From contig CAVZRO010000017.1 in the NCBI GenBank assembly GCA_963777625.1, forward strand, positions 62,001 to 126,000: DNA of 64,000 nt, written 5' to 3'. This document shows positions 33,202-42,897 of the stretch, piece by piece (position 1 is the first letter of the stretch; each line of letters opens with the position of its first letter). The notes below the pieces were generated by a model. The model was not told the origin of the DNA. It worked only from the letters and a program-made list of their open reading frames with translations, and did not search any database. Source of the DNA: DATDIC01 sp963777625. Its GTDB lineage: Bacteria; Pseudomonadota; Alphaproteobacteria; Acetobacterales; Acetobacteraceae. Made by a program: the position numbers and the translations under genes.

Positions 33202-34926
33202 TCAGACGTCGCGCGTCACGCGCAGGACTTCCTCCAGCGTGGTGGTGCCTTTCAGCGCTTTGAGCAGCCCGTCCGTGTACATCGTGCGCATCCCTTCTTC
33301 CACCGCGACACGCTGGATCTCGCGGCCCTCCGCATGCTCCAGCACCAGGCGACGGATCGCATCCGACACCACCAGCACCTCCATCAGCGCGGTTTGCCCA
33401 CGAAAGCCGGTGTTCTGGCAGGCCGGGCAACCGACCGGATCGTACAGCGTGGGCGTGGCATCATCGGCAACGAGCTGACGAAGTCCCATCCGTTCCACCA
33501 GTTCCGGCAACGCTTTTCTCGGTCGGCGACAGGCTTCGCACAGCCGACGCACCAGCCGCTGGGCGGCAATGCCGTTCACCGTGGAGGTCGCCAGATAATC
33601 CTCGACCCTCATGTCGAGCAGCCGCGTGATCGAGGTGGCGGCGTTGTTGGTATGCAGCGTGGAGAGCACGAGATGGCCGGTCAGCGCCGCCTGAATGGCG
33701 ATCTGCGCGGTTTCCAGGTCGCGCATCTCGCCGATCATGATGATATCAGGGTTGTGGCGCAGCAGGGCACGCAGAATGTCGGCGAAGGTCAGGTTGATTT
33801 GCGGCTTCACCTGCACCTGATTGACCCCGTCGAGCTGATATTCGACCGGATCCTCGACAGTGAAGATCTTCTTCTCCGGCGTGTTGAGCCGCATCAGGCT
33901 GGTGTAAAGCGTGGTGGTCTTGCCGCTGCCAGTCGGGCCGGTGACCAGAAGGATGCCTTGCGGCTGATCCAGCAGTCCCAGATAGCGCTGCAGCGTATCA
34001 GGCTCGAATCCCAGCTCGGCGAAATCCTCGACCAGGCTGGAACGGTCGAGGATGCGCATGGTGACCGCCTCGCCGTGTAGCGTCGGGACGGTGGCGACCC
34101 GCAAATCGTAATCCTTGCCCCGCACCGCGATACGGATGCGACCGTCCTGCGGCAGCCGGTGCTCGGCGATGTTCAGCTTCGCCATGATCTTGATGCGGGA
34201 GACGATGGCGGCACGCAGCCGGGCGGGCGGCATGGCGCCGTCGCGCATCATGCCGTCGATGCGGTAGCGGACCGCCAGCCGATTGTGAAACGGCTCGATG
34301 TGAATGTCGGAGGCACGGCCTTCGATGGCGCGGGCAATCAGCAGATTGACCAGGCGAATGACCGGCGCTTCGCTGGCCAGATCGCGCAGCCGCGCGACAT
34401 CCTCGTCGCCGCCGAGATCGTCCGCGGCATCGATCTCATCGACGAGGCCGTCCATCGAATTCTGTGTTCCGCCGTACAGCCGTTCGAGCATCAGCTCGAC
34501 GTCGGACGGCGTGGCGACCCGCACCGAGACCGGCTTGCCCGACAGCAGACGGAAGGAATTGACCGGCTGCCGGTCAAGCGGATCCACCATCGCCAGGACG
34601 AGGCATTCCGATTCCTCGGCGAGCGGCAGCACGCGTGCCTGCCGGAGAAATTTCGGACTCGCGGCCTCCAGGACCGGGGTATCGGGAAAATCGGTTGCCT
34701 GCGCCAACGGCAGCCCAAGCTCATCGGCGATGGCCTGCGCCACATCACGCTCGTGCACCAGGCCAAGGCGGATCAGGATGTTTTCGACCGTGTCGGGCGT
34801 GCCAGCCTGCAACCGGAGCGCGCGCTCCGCGGCCAATTCATCGAGCGCGCCGGCGGAGAGCAGACGCGACAGCAGCGCGCCCTCGAACGCCGCGCGATCC
34901 GGTTGCTGCGGTTCCGGGCTGTTCAT
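33202..34926 (-). CDS. gspE: Type II secretion system ATPase GspE
   Basis: A 574-aa hexameric ATPase driving pseudopilus assembly. It has an N-terminal MshEN domain, then N2 with DIHIEPFHNRLAVRYRIDG, Walker A GPTGSGKTTTLYTSL, the Asp box FTVEDPVEYQLDGVNQVQVK, and Walker B/His boxes IMIGEMRDLETAQIAIQAALTGHLVLSTLHTN. A tetracysteine zinc module (LCEAC and GCPAC) is present near the C-terminus. MNSPEP at 34926 is the start. It is the first gene of the minus-strand operon and shares a 190-bp promoter region with the divergent lipoprotein/gspD unit. Confidence 0.95.
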   Translation of the reverse strand: MNSPEPQQPDRAAFEGALLSRLLSAGALDELAAERALRLQAGTPDTVENILIRLGLVHERDVAQAIADELGLPLAQATDFPDTPVLEAASPKFLRQARVLPLAEESECLVLAMVDPLDRQPVNSFRLLSGKPVSVRVATPSDVELMLERLYGGTQNSMDGLVDEIDAADDLGGDEDVARLRDLASEAPVIRLVNLLIARAIEGRASDIHIEPFHNRLAVRYRIDGMMRDGAMPPARLRAAIVSRIKIMAKLNIAEHRLPQDGRIRIAVRGKDYDLRVATVPTLHGEAVTMRILDRSSLVEDFAELGFEPDTLQRYLGLLDQPQGILLVTGPTGSGKTTTLYTSLMRLNTPEKKIFTVEDPVEYQLDGVNQVQVKPQINLTFADILRALLRHNPDIIMIGEMRDLETAQIAIQAALTGHLVLSTLHTNNAATSITRLLDMRVEDYLATSTVNGIAAQRLVRRLCEACRRPRKALPELVERMGLRQLVADDATPTLYDPVGCPACQNTGFRGQTALMEVLVVSDAIRRLVLEHAEGREIQRVAVEEGMRTMYTDGLLKALKGTTTLEEVLRVTRDV

Positions 34927-35116
34927 GATTCCACATCCCGCCTGCCTAAGCCGCAACCGCCGTATGCATCGTCAACGGGCTCGGCAAATCGCATGGGCTG
35001 TTCCGGATGCGGCAGAATTCGTGCATGCACGATGGTTAGAGTTGTCATATACGTGGAATCGACCTTCGACTCAACAATGGCCAGGATTGACCGGCCGCAT
35101 GGAATGGAGTGGGCGT

Positions 35117-35470
35117 ATGTGGCGTCTTGCTGCTCTGGCCTGGCCGATCTTGCTGGCCGGATGCATGTGGCCGGACGGGGCAGAACTCGGCCAGTTTCAG
35201 CCGGCGCCGCCGAACGGGTTCCAGTTCGTGGTGGAAACTACACCGTTTCTGTCTCCGGCCAGCCAGACCTATGCGGAGCGCCGACGCCTGGTGTGGCTCG
35301 ATCACTACGTCCATCTGAACGGGATGTGCCGCTTTGGTTACGATGTCATCTCGCGCGAGGTCATATTCCAGTATCAGAGCACGCTGGCGACGCCGGCCGA
35401 CAGCATCATCTATCGTGGCCGCTGTCTGCCGCCGCCCGCTGTAGCGCCATCCGTTGCGACGCTGCGCTGA
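35117..35470 (+). CDS. Small lipoprotein next to gspD, candidate pilotin
   Basis: A 117-aa protein with a lipoprotein signal peptide (MWRLAALAWPILLAGC, cysteine at 16). The ATG at 35117 has GGAG seven bases upstream; an ATG at 35099 would add six residues. The mature part has two further cysteines (GMCRFGYDV and GRCLPPP) that could form a disulfide, and a proline-rich tail. It lies 137 bp before gspD on the same strand. Small lipoproteins in this position often pilot the secretin to the outer membrane (GspS/AspS), but no sequence family is recognised. Confidence 0.72.
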   Translation: MWRLAALAWPILLAGCMWPDGAELGQFQPAPPNGFQFVVETTPFLSPASQTYAERRRLVWLDHYVHLNGMCRFGYDVISREVIFQYQSTLATPADSIIYRGRCLPPPAVAPSVATLR

Positions 35471-35607
35471 ACGATCGACCGCCGGCTGCCGGTTCCTTGT
35501 GGCGCAAAGGGCGCATCGACAATGTCACTCCACGAATCTCAATCGGCCCCTTGATCTGACTCCAACGCATCATCGATAAGCGGCGCAGTCTGCAGCGGAC
35601 ACAACAG

Positions 35608-37989
35608 GTGCCTACAAGGTTACCGAGCCACGCGGGGGCGGAGCTGAGTGGGCGTCGCTTTCGACGTTGTATCTGCTTGTTGCTGCTGGCGTTTCTCCCG
35701 AGTTCATGCTCGGCCCCGTCAGTGCCGGAAATTCCATCGGGAACCTCGGCTGGCCGTAGCGTCCGCGCGACACCCCTGCCGCTGTCGAACGACAATGCTG
35801 GGGCTGGGGCCGGCCCGCAGCGTTTTGCCGCGCCGCAGACGCTGATCGGCACTGATCCGTTTCGGTCCGCCCCACACGGTGCAGCGCCGGCCATCATCAC
35901 CGGTCCGGGCGGCGACATCTCGTTCAATTTCGTCAATGCCGATGTCCGCGATGTGGTACGGGAAATTCTCGGCAACCAGTTGCACCTCGATTATGCAGTC
36001 GATCCGAAGGTGCAGGGAACGGTCACGGCACAGACCGGCACGCCGGTCCCTCGCAGTGCAGTACTGCCCACGCTGGAATCGATACTGCATGCCAGCGGCG
36101 TGGCCCTGCTGCGGGTTGGCAACCTGTATCAGGTTGTCCCGCTGGAGGGTGCAACCAAGGCCGGCATGGCGACGGTCGGCTCGGCAAATCCGGGGGGATT
36201 CGGCGTCCGCGTTCTGCCGCTCCGGTTCGTACCTGCCGCGGACATGAAGAGCATCCTGGATCCGTTCGTGCCCACTGGGGGCACCTTGCAGGCGGATGGC
36301 ACGCATAACGTGCTGATCGTATCCGGCCCGGCTGCGGACCTGACAGGCTTCGCGGACCTCGTCCGGCAGTTCGATGTCGATTGGCTGGCCGGCAAGTCAC
36401 TGGGCATCTATCCACTGCATATCGGCAACGCCAAGGATGTCGCTGACGAGGTGCAGCAGATTCTGCAGGGGAACGCCAACGGACCGACCCCGCTCTCCGC
36501 GCTGGTCCGCGTCGTACCGATCCAGCGCCTGAACGCAGTGCTGGTGATCTCGACGCAACCTGCCTACCTGCTGCAGGTGAAAAGCTGGATCGATCGGCTG
36601 GATTACGGCAATGACGAGACCACGCCGAAAATATTCGAATACCGCGTGCAGAACAGCCGTGCCTCCGATCTGGCGCAGGTGCTGTCGCGGCTGCTGTCCC
36701 CCGGTTCCGTGCAGACAGCGGGGGCGCAGACGGCGCCCGGCAACGCTACCGCGCAAATTGGCTCGCAGAACGGCGGCGCCGCGAACGGTGGTTTCGGCAG
36801 CGGCGCATCCGGCCAGGGCGGCGGCCTGGGACAAGCGGGGGCGGGTGGCGGCTTGATGGGCAATTCCGGCGGCAGCGCCGGTGGAATTGGTCAAACGGCC
36901 GGCGGGTTTGGCCAGCAGCCCGGGGGCCAGCAGGGCCAGGGCCAGCAGCTCGGGGGCCAGGGGCAGCAGGGCATTGGCGGCTACGGCCAGCCCAACCAGC
37001 AGGGCAACGAAGCCGACCAGCAGCAGAGCATCGCCGAGGCGCTGGGTGGGGAGAATGGCTCCGGCAGCTCAAGAAACCTGCAAACTCCACCGATGCGAAT
37101 TGTTGCCGATGACAAGAACAATGCACTTGTGATCTATGCGCGGCCGCGCGACTACCGGATGATCGAGGCGATTATTCGGCAGCTTGATATCGTGCCGCTG
37201 CAGGTGCTGATCGAAGCGACCATCGCCGAGGTTACGCTGAGCGATTCGCTGCAATACGGGCTGCAATACTATTTCAAGTCGGGCGCCAGCAAGTTCGAGT
37301 TCAACAACCTCAATACCGGCAACCTGACCGCGGCCGATATCGCCGGGGTGTTTCCCGGGTTCAACTATGCGCTGACGGCGTCGAACCAGGCGGTGGTGCT
37401 GGACCTGCTGCGGTCGGTCAGCAATGTGAACGTGATCTCGGCGCCGCAACTGCTGGTGCTGGATCATCGGACCGCCTCGCTGGAGGTCGGCCAGCAGGTG
37501 CCGATCGTCACCCAGACCGCGCAGAGCCTGATCACCAACAATGCACCGGCGGTCAACAGCATCGAGTACCGCAACACCGGCGTGCTGCTGCAAGTGACGC
37601 CGCGGGTGAACTCCACCGGGCTGGTGACCCTCGATATCGACCAGGAAGTGAGCGACGTCGCCAACACCACAAGTTCGACGCTAAATTCGCCCACCATCAA
37701 CGACCGCCATATCACCACCTCCGTGGTCGTGCGGGACGGCGAAACGATTGCCCTGGGCGGCCTGATCACGGAGAATCACAGCAACGTACGCAATGGGATC
37801 CCGATATTGTCCGACATTCCCTTGATCGGCCCGCTGTTCCGAAACACCTCCCGTTCAACGGGTCGCACCGAGCTGTTCGTGCTGCTGTCGCCGACCGTGG
37901 TGCGCAATCCGATCGACGCGAACCAGATGACGAATGACCTGCGTGACAAGATGCGCGCCTTGAAGCCGCTGAACATCACCGTGCGATAG
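35608..37989 (+). CDS. gspD: Type II secretion system secretin GspD
   Basis: A 793-aa outer-membrane secretin. A signal peptide with a lipobox-like LPSSC is followed by N0 (ISFNFVNADVRDVVREILGNQLHLDYAVDP), N1-N3 repeats (LRFVPAADMKSIL, LHIGNAKDVADEVQQIL), and the secretin domain with VPIVTQTAQSLI and IALGGLITENHSNVRNGIPILSDIPLIGPLF. Between N3 and the barrel lies a long Gly/Gln/Asn-rich stretch (bases about 36721-37070). The start is a GTG at 35608 with no strong ribosome binding site. Its 3' end overlaps convergent gspK by 14 bp. Confidence 0.93.
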   Translation: MPTRLPSHAGAELSGRRFRRCICLLLLAFLPSSCSAPSVPEIPSGTSAGRSVRATPLPLSNDNAGAGAGPQRFAAPQTLIGTDPFRSAPHGAAPAIITGPGGDISFNFVNADVRDVVREILGNQLHLDYAVDPKVQGTVTAQTGTPVPRSAVLPTLESILHASGVALLRVGNLYQVVPLEGATKAGMATVGSANPGGFGVRVLPLRFVPAADMKSILDPFVPTGGTLQADGTHNVLIVSGPAADLTGFADLVRQFDVDWLAGKSLGIYPLHIGNAKDVADEVQQILQGNANGPTPLSALVRVVPIQRLNAVLVISTQPAYLLQVKSWIDRLDYGNDETTPKIFEYRVQNSRASDLAQVLSRLLSPGSVQTAGAQTAPGNATAQIGSQNGGAANGGFGSGASGQGGGLGQAGAGGGLMGNSGGSAGGIGQTAGGFGQQPGGQQGQGQQLGGQGQQGIGGYGQPNQQGNEADQQQSIAEALGGENGSGSSRNLQTPPMRIVADDKNNALVIYARPRDYRMIEAIIRQLDIVPLQVLIEATIAEVTLSDSLQYGLQYYFKSGASKFEFNNLNTGNLTAADIAGVFPGFNYALTASNQAVVLDLLRSVSNVNVISAPQLLVLDHRTASLEVGQQVPIVTQTAQSLITNNAPAVNSIEYRNTGVLLQVTPRVNSTGLVTLDIDQEVSDVANTTSSTLNSPTINDRHITTSVVVRDGETIALGGLITENHSNVRNGIPILSDIPLIGPLFRNTSRSTGRTELFVLLSPTVVRNPIDANQMTNDLRDKMRALKPLNITVR

Positions 37990-38881
37990 GTGGCGTCTCC
38001 GGGGCCATAGCCTGGCGCCAGGCGAGGATATGGAACTCGTCCTTGGCATCTCCGGTCAGCGTCACTACCGCCTCCCGGATGAACGACGAACCGGATGCCG
38101 TGATCCCTTGAGACCGGATCGTGAGGGTCGTCGCCGTAGCGCGCGGTGCGGTGCCGTCGGGATCATTCAGCATCGGCAGCGTGCCCGGAATTGGCGCTGC
38201 CGCCGCCCTGGCGGTGACCAGCGCCTGCACGGCCCGCGGGTTGAGCTCCGGCAGGCTCTCCAGCACCTCCAGCGGTGCGGTCAGCGGGTCTATCGCCGGA
38301 CTGTGCGAATAGACCGTTACGAAAGGGGCGATGCGTCGGAACAGCGCCGCCGTCACGCCCGGCACCTGTCGCAGGTCTTCCAGAGTCCGGAACGCGTCGA
38401 TCGCGGACTTGTGGTCGTTGCGGGATGCATCGCCGGGCGAACTTGTGTTCCACTTGCGGAACTGCTCGGTCCTCCACTCCGCTATCGAGGTGGCAAGCTG
38501 GCTGCCGTCATCGTCGGCCAGGCCGATCACCCGAAACAGCCGAGTCAGCAGCGCGGTCGAGGCGGCGTTCAGGTCGATCTTGCCGTCTTCGTTCTGCATG
38601 CTGATCCGGAGGGATCCGTCGCCGAACCTGAACGGCATGGCCGTTCCATCCTGTCGTATGATCGTATCTGGCAACGGCTCCACCAGCCGGAGCAGCGCCA
38701 GCGAGACGCCGGCATCCGCCAGGCTGCGGGCATGCGCCGCCTCAAACTGGTTGCGCGCCATCTCCAGTTCGGTGCGCGCGCTATTGGCGAAACTGATCGC
38801 CAGGACTGCCAGCAGCGCCACCATCCAGAGGACGATGAGCAGCGCGACCCCGCTTTCCTGGTGACGACGAGGAGACATCAT
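37976..38881 (-). CDS. gspK: Type II secretion system minor pseudopilin GspK
   Basis: A 301-aa pseudopilin. ESGVALLIVLWMVALLAVLAISFANSART is the N-terminal helix; GspK lacks the glutamate at +5, as here. The central part has MQNEDGKIDLNAAS and the helix-hairpin-helix-like LNPRAVQALVTARAAA. Two adjacent ATGs (38881 and 38878) follow GAGGG, and either may be used. The gene is convergent with gspD (14-bp overlap) and is separated from the gspI-J-L operon, where it normally sits. Confidence 0.9.
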   Translation of the reverse strand: MMSPRRHQESGVALLIVLWMVALLAVLAISFANSARTELEMARNQFEAAHARSLADAGVSLALLRLVEPLPDTIIRQDGTAMPFRFGDGSLRISMQNEDGKIDLNAASTALLTRLFRVIGLADDDGSQLATSIAEWRTEQFRKWNTSSPGDASRNDHKSAIDAFRTLEDLRQVPGVTAALFRRIAPFVTVYSHSPAIDPLTAPLEVLESLPELNPRAVQALVTARAAAAPIPGTLPMLNDPDGTAPRATATTLTIRSQGITASGSSFIREAVVTLTGDAKDEFHILAWRQAMAPETPPIAR

Positions 38882-39073
38882 CGAGCCCTCAGCCAGGGCA
38901 ACCGCCATTGATCGAGCAAGATTGTCCCGCAAACCTCGTGCGCGTGGCAAGTTCCGCCTGTCCCGGAAGAATGTTTGGCAGAATAGTCTTGCGTACCCCG
39001 GAGAATGGGGTCTATCGCATGCCGATCGCGCTGTGGGCCAGCGAATTTCAGCGGGTAGGACGGCATTGATTGC

Positions 39074-39802
39074 ATGACAAAAAAGCTAATAAGCGGAGTG
39101 TCCGCGGTGGTCGCCTTGCCACTGGCATCGAGCTCGTCAACCACCTTGTCCGAAGTGATCCGGACAGCTCTGGCGGATGAAATCACCGCCGGGCAACTGG
39201 AGCCAGGAGCCGAGATCGACGAGCAGGAGGTGGCCAGGCGTTTCGGCGTGTCACGCACCCCGGTGCGCGAGGCGTTGCGCGAACTGGCGGCGACCGGCCT
39301 GGTATCGATCGAGCCAAGGCGTGGCGTCCGTGTGGTCTCCCTCACGCTCGACAAGCTGGGAGAGATGTTTGAGGTCATGGCGGAGATCGAGGCGATCTGC
39401 GTGCGTACGGCGACCCACCGCATGACCTCCACCGAGCGCCTGGCCCTGCTGCTGCTGCACCGCAAATCGCTCGATGCCGTCCGCAACGGCAATATCAATC
39501 TCTATGACCAGATGAACCAGAAGTTCCACTCCGCCATTTACCGCGGCACCCATAACTCGTTCCTGGAATCGCACGCCGCCGCATTGCGATTGCGTCTCGC
39601 CCCGTTCCGTCGCGCACAGTTCCACGGTAGTCAACGCCTCCGGCAGTCCTATTCGGAACATGAAGGACTGATCATTCAGGTGCACCGCGGCGACGGCGAT
39701 GAAGCCGCGCGGCTGATGCGTGCACACATGTCCACGGCGAGCGTCGTGCTGGCGGAATACATGAGCGACGGACATGTTCCTTACCCGGCCGATGCAGGGT
39801 AA
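39074..39802 (+). CDS. GntR-family transcriptional regulator (FCD-type)
   Basis: A 242-aa regulator. The winged HTH at about 22-90 has LSEVIRTALADEITAGQLEPGAEIDEQEVARRFGVSRTPVREALRELAATGLV. The FCD domain contains the metal-binding style motif FHSAIYRGTHNSFLE. The first 20 residues before the HTH are low-complexity. The gene is divergent from gspK (192 bp) and convergent with the lytic transglycosylase gene. Its target is unknown; the secretion locus is possible by position only. Confidence 0.86.
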   Translation: MTKKLISGVSAVVALPLASSSSTTLSEVIRTALADEITAGQLEPGAEIDEQEVARRFGVSRTPVREALRELAATGLVSIEPRRGVRVVSLTLDKLGEMFEVMAEIEAICVRTATHRMTSTERLALLLLHRKSLDAVRNGNINLYDQMNQKFHSAIYRGTHNSFLESHAAALRLRLAPFRRAQFHGSQRLRQSYSEHEGLIIQVHRGDGDEAARLMRAHMSTASVVLAEYMSDGHVPYPADAG

Positions 39803-39821
39803 AGGTCGTTGGATCGCTCAG

Positions 39822-40598
39822 CTAAGGAACGATCGTGAGCTGGTTCACGGCGCCTAACAGGTGTTGTTCCCATACATGGAACGCCCGCTTCGGGATGCGG
39901 TCGGGTGATGTCGCTTCCACGGATATTCGCATCGGCGGTACGGGCTTCGCCTTCGCTGCCACCCACCGGTCCCAGGCGCGGTCGAACGCCGTGCGATGTG
40001 ATGGCGCAGCCGTCGACCTGGTCGCCGCGCGGCTGCCAGCTTCCGGTCGCGCACTGATCATCTCCAGACGCGGCAGACGAACGTTCCACACCAGGCTATC
40101 CAGCAGAACGCGCGTCTGATACGCGCGCACATCGAACAGGAACCGGTCTGGCGGGCGCCCTTCCCTGATCCAGGCATCCATGTTGCCGGGCCCCCAATTA
40201 TAGGCGGCGACGGCATCGGGCCAGTTGCCGTAACGCAGGAACATTTTCGCCAGATAGGCGCGGCCGATCGCCCGGTTCTGGACGATATCGAACCGATTGC
40301 CGCCACCGACATCCGTCGCGGCGGCCGCGGTGACCTGCATCGGCCCTTCGGGGCCAGCTATGTCGCTCCGCCACATCGCCGCGTCGGCGCCGTGGCTCGA
40401 TTCGGCGCCATCGACAGCGAAGGCGATACGATCGAGTTCGCCGCCCCAGGCCGATGGAAAATATAATAGCGGCGGTGCGGGGATTCCGAGATTTGTGGCC
40501 GGGGACAGAAGCGGTCCGGCAGCGAGAGCCTGAACGCCGCCGATGCTATTCAGCAGCAATGCCGCAACAGCCAGGCGCTTCAAAGCGGCGGTGATCAT
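39822..40598 (-). CDS. Secreted lytic transglycosylase (SLT-like)
   Basis: A 258-aa protein. A signal peptide (MITAALKRLAVAALLLNSIG, cleaved near ALAAG) is followed by a lysozyme-like SLT domain: catalytic glutamate in DGAESSHG, then EGPMQVTAAAATDVGG and VAAYNWGPGNMDAWI. It should cut peptidoglycan in the periplasm. In this position it may make room for the T2SS or for export of the neighbouring hydrolases. The ATG at 40598 with AGGA directly upstream is chosen; the longer frame covers a hairpin and is unlikely to be coding. Confidence 0.85.
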   Translation of the reverse strand: MITAALKRLAVAALLLNSIGGVQALAAGPLLSPATNLGIPAPPLLYFPSAWGGELDRIAFAVDGAESSHGADAAMWRSDIAGPEGPMQVTAAAATDVGGGNRFDIVQNRAIGRAYLAKMFLRYGNWPDAVAAYNWGPGNMDAWIREGRPPDRFLFDVRAYQTRVLLDSLVWNVRLPRLEMISARPEAGSRAATRSTAAPSHRTAFDRAWDRWVAAKAKPVPPMRISVEATSPDRIPKRAFHVWEQHLLGAVNQLTIVP

Positions 40599-40614
40599 TC
40601 CTGTCACACTCGTC

Positions 40615-40640
40615 GGGTGCGCAGCTTTCGCTGCGCACCC
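40615..40640. terminator. Perfect 11-bp hairpin after alpha/beta hydrolase copy 1
   Basis: GGGTGCGCAGC pairs exactly with GCTGCGCACCC around a TTTC loop. It lies 73 bp beyond the hydrolase stop (minus strand) and just upstream of the lytic transglycosylase start. No U-tract follows on either strand. A near-copy occurs at 44009-44036 behind the second hydrolase gene, supporting a transcript-end function or processing stem. Confidence 0.6.
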
Positions 40641-40713
40641 GCGACTGTGCCATCGACAGGGAGTTTCGGCTTTTCGAGAGCGGAAAACATCCCTGCCGGC
40701 GGTGGCCCCTGTT

Positions 40714-42853
40714 CTACGGATTGGCAGTGGAACAGAGGAAGTTGGCAAGGTTCTGGTCAGCCGGTGTCGGCGTGATGTCGGTCAGCACGTTCGATGCCGC
40801 GGCCTGCGCGATCAGCGTGGTCGCCGCAGTCGCGCGCAGGAAGCGCTGGCTGACATTCTTGTTCGCCGCCGCCGTAACGACGCACACATAGCCGGAGTGC
40901 GTGCCGTACCGCTCTTCCAGCGACGGCCGCGGATCCTTGGCCGCGACGCGCTCCGCCTTGGTCTCCTTGAACGGGTAATAGGAGCCAGACAAGTTGCACT
41001 GCTGACCCTTGTAGACGCCGGTCGCAATGATATTCCAGCCCGTGTAGGTGCCCAGAGGCGCCTGGAACAGCACGGAAGGAACCCCGGAGACTTCGTTGCC
41101 GTCGGAGTTCACCTTCGGCGCGACCGCCGGAAGCACCCGATCGACGATCGGCGGCTGGATGGTCGCGAACCCGGTCTGGTTGGCGTAGTTGATGTTGGGT
41201 CCGAAATCATACTTCAGGACGCGCCAGAGCTGGTTTCCCCCGAACGGATAGCCAGGGATGGTGGGGAAGCCTTCGCCGGCCTTGGTTGCCGCCACGATCT
41301 GGCCCTGACTGATCTTGGGATACACGCTAGGCGGCATCGCCGTGCCGTTCATGATGAAGGCGATGAAGTCGTCCTGCAGCGCGTTGTTGGTGTCCGATTC
41401 CGGATTCGGATTGGCCGCGAACACGCAGTTGCTTGTCGGGGGCGGGTTCGGAACGTAGGTGAAGCCGCCGCCGCCGCCGCCATGTGTCGTGCCGGGGTTG
41501 TAGTACCGGTGAACGTTTGGTGGCACCGGGATGTCCGCGTCAGCGGTCATGCCGACCAGATCTGGCGCCATCTTCTCGCCATAGAACTCCAGCGAGCCGA
41601 AAGTTTCCATGATCTGCGGACAGGTGTTGGTCGCCTTGCACGCGTCAAGCAGGCCGGCCGCCGGCAGATTGCGGGCCTTGTTCGGATAATCCGCCCACCA
41701 CACCGGAGCTTCGTCCCCCATCATGTAGAGCTCGAGCAAAACATCCGGAAGCGCGAAGCGGGAGTTCATGAAAAGCATCCGCCCGTCGATCTGCGGCCAG
41801 GCAGCATCGGCCACCTGCTGGTTCGATTCATCCTGGTTGAAGCCATAGAAGATCGATGCGCGGATGAAGGCCCCCGACTGGGACGAACCGATATCGAGCA
41901 CCTTCGATATTTGTCCGGCGATTGGGTTGGGGGTGCCGTTATCGTCGGCCGAGGCGTGATGGAAGAAGGAAATCGCATCCCGGGTCGCGGCGTAACCAAC
42001 CCCAAGCACGAGCGGGTCTTTCGCCGTGAACACCATCTCGTAGAGCAGATTCGAGTTGAAACCATTCTTCAGGCAGATCCGCGTCGGATCAGGCGTGCCC
42101 GGGAAAGGAACCGTGCTGCAGTCGGCCCACGCCCAGTCGCTGCTGGCGATCGGCGTCTTTGGACCATCCACCCCGGTGGTGGTTTGCGACGCCAGGCTCC
42201 AGAACTGAGACTTCGTCGTATCCATGCTCAGCGGCTGGTAGGGAACCGGCGTGCTCTCGATGATCATCTGGTTCGTGCTGCCGGTCGCGTCGTGGATATG
42301 GCCATAGACCGGACCGGTGATGGTCGAACCATCCGCGTTATGCGCCACCGGCACCTGGATCACCTGCTGTGTGCCGGTATAAGGCACGGTCAGCGACGTG
42401 CAGGGATACGGCGTCGGGCAGTGCGCCAGCACGTCGCCCTGCCAGCCGCTTTGCAAATAGGTCACGCCGGTGATCAGCGAAGCTGCCGCCGGAATCGCAT
42501 TCCCGCCGCGGTTCGACACCTCGTAGATCAGCAGCCCATTGGCCTGCGCCGAGTTGGTTGGCTCGGTGATCTGGAACGTCGCGATATACGGCACCTTGCC
42601 GTTGGTGTCCTTTTGCGCCAGCCCGAGATCCTGAATGATCGTGTTGTGCGGATCAGTCGGATCAAGCTCGCCGAATATCCGTCCCTTGAATAGTCTGGTA
42701 CGGGATCGCCGCGCCGGTGACCGGCGCCGTCGAATCGATCACGATCGAGGTGATACGGGCATCGCTCGGCGAACTCCAGCCGATCAGCGCCCCCGCTACC
42801 GCACCTATCGGTACCAGGTAGCGCAGCGATCTGTATTTTTCCCTGGGAGGCAT
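40714..42853 (-). CDS. Secreted alpha/beta-hydrolase domain-containing protein, copy 1 (single-base frameshift)
   Basis: A large (about 712 aa) exported protein of the alpha/beta-hydrolase-10-like family. The signal peptide (YRSLRYLVPIGAVAGALIGW, cleaved near SDA) and first 55 codons are in one frame. After about 42690 the rest is in another, beginning FGELDPTDPHNTII. Copy 2 shows that copy 1 has one extra base in its ACTATTC stretch. The nucleophile elbow is GSSQSGAF and a later histidine lies in TTHGGGGGG. Many Asn/Pro/Thr-rich segments suit a secreted esterase-like enzyme. It lies 44 bp behind the PEP-CTERM gene as a module. Confidence 0.78.
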
Positions 42854-42897
42854 GTAACAGTTTCCTTCCGATTAAGACGTTGTTCTGGGTGCTGGTG

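Noticed and set aside
34159..35559. 466-codon plus-strand frame before gspD
   Set aside because: It starts antisense to gspE, and its tail is out of phase with the lipoprotein gene, which has its own start, lipobox and ribosome binding site.
40543..42693. 716-codon plus-strand frame over hydrolase copy 1
   Set aside because: It is His/Arg-rich without motifs, while the minus strand matches its duplicate copy residue by residue.
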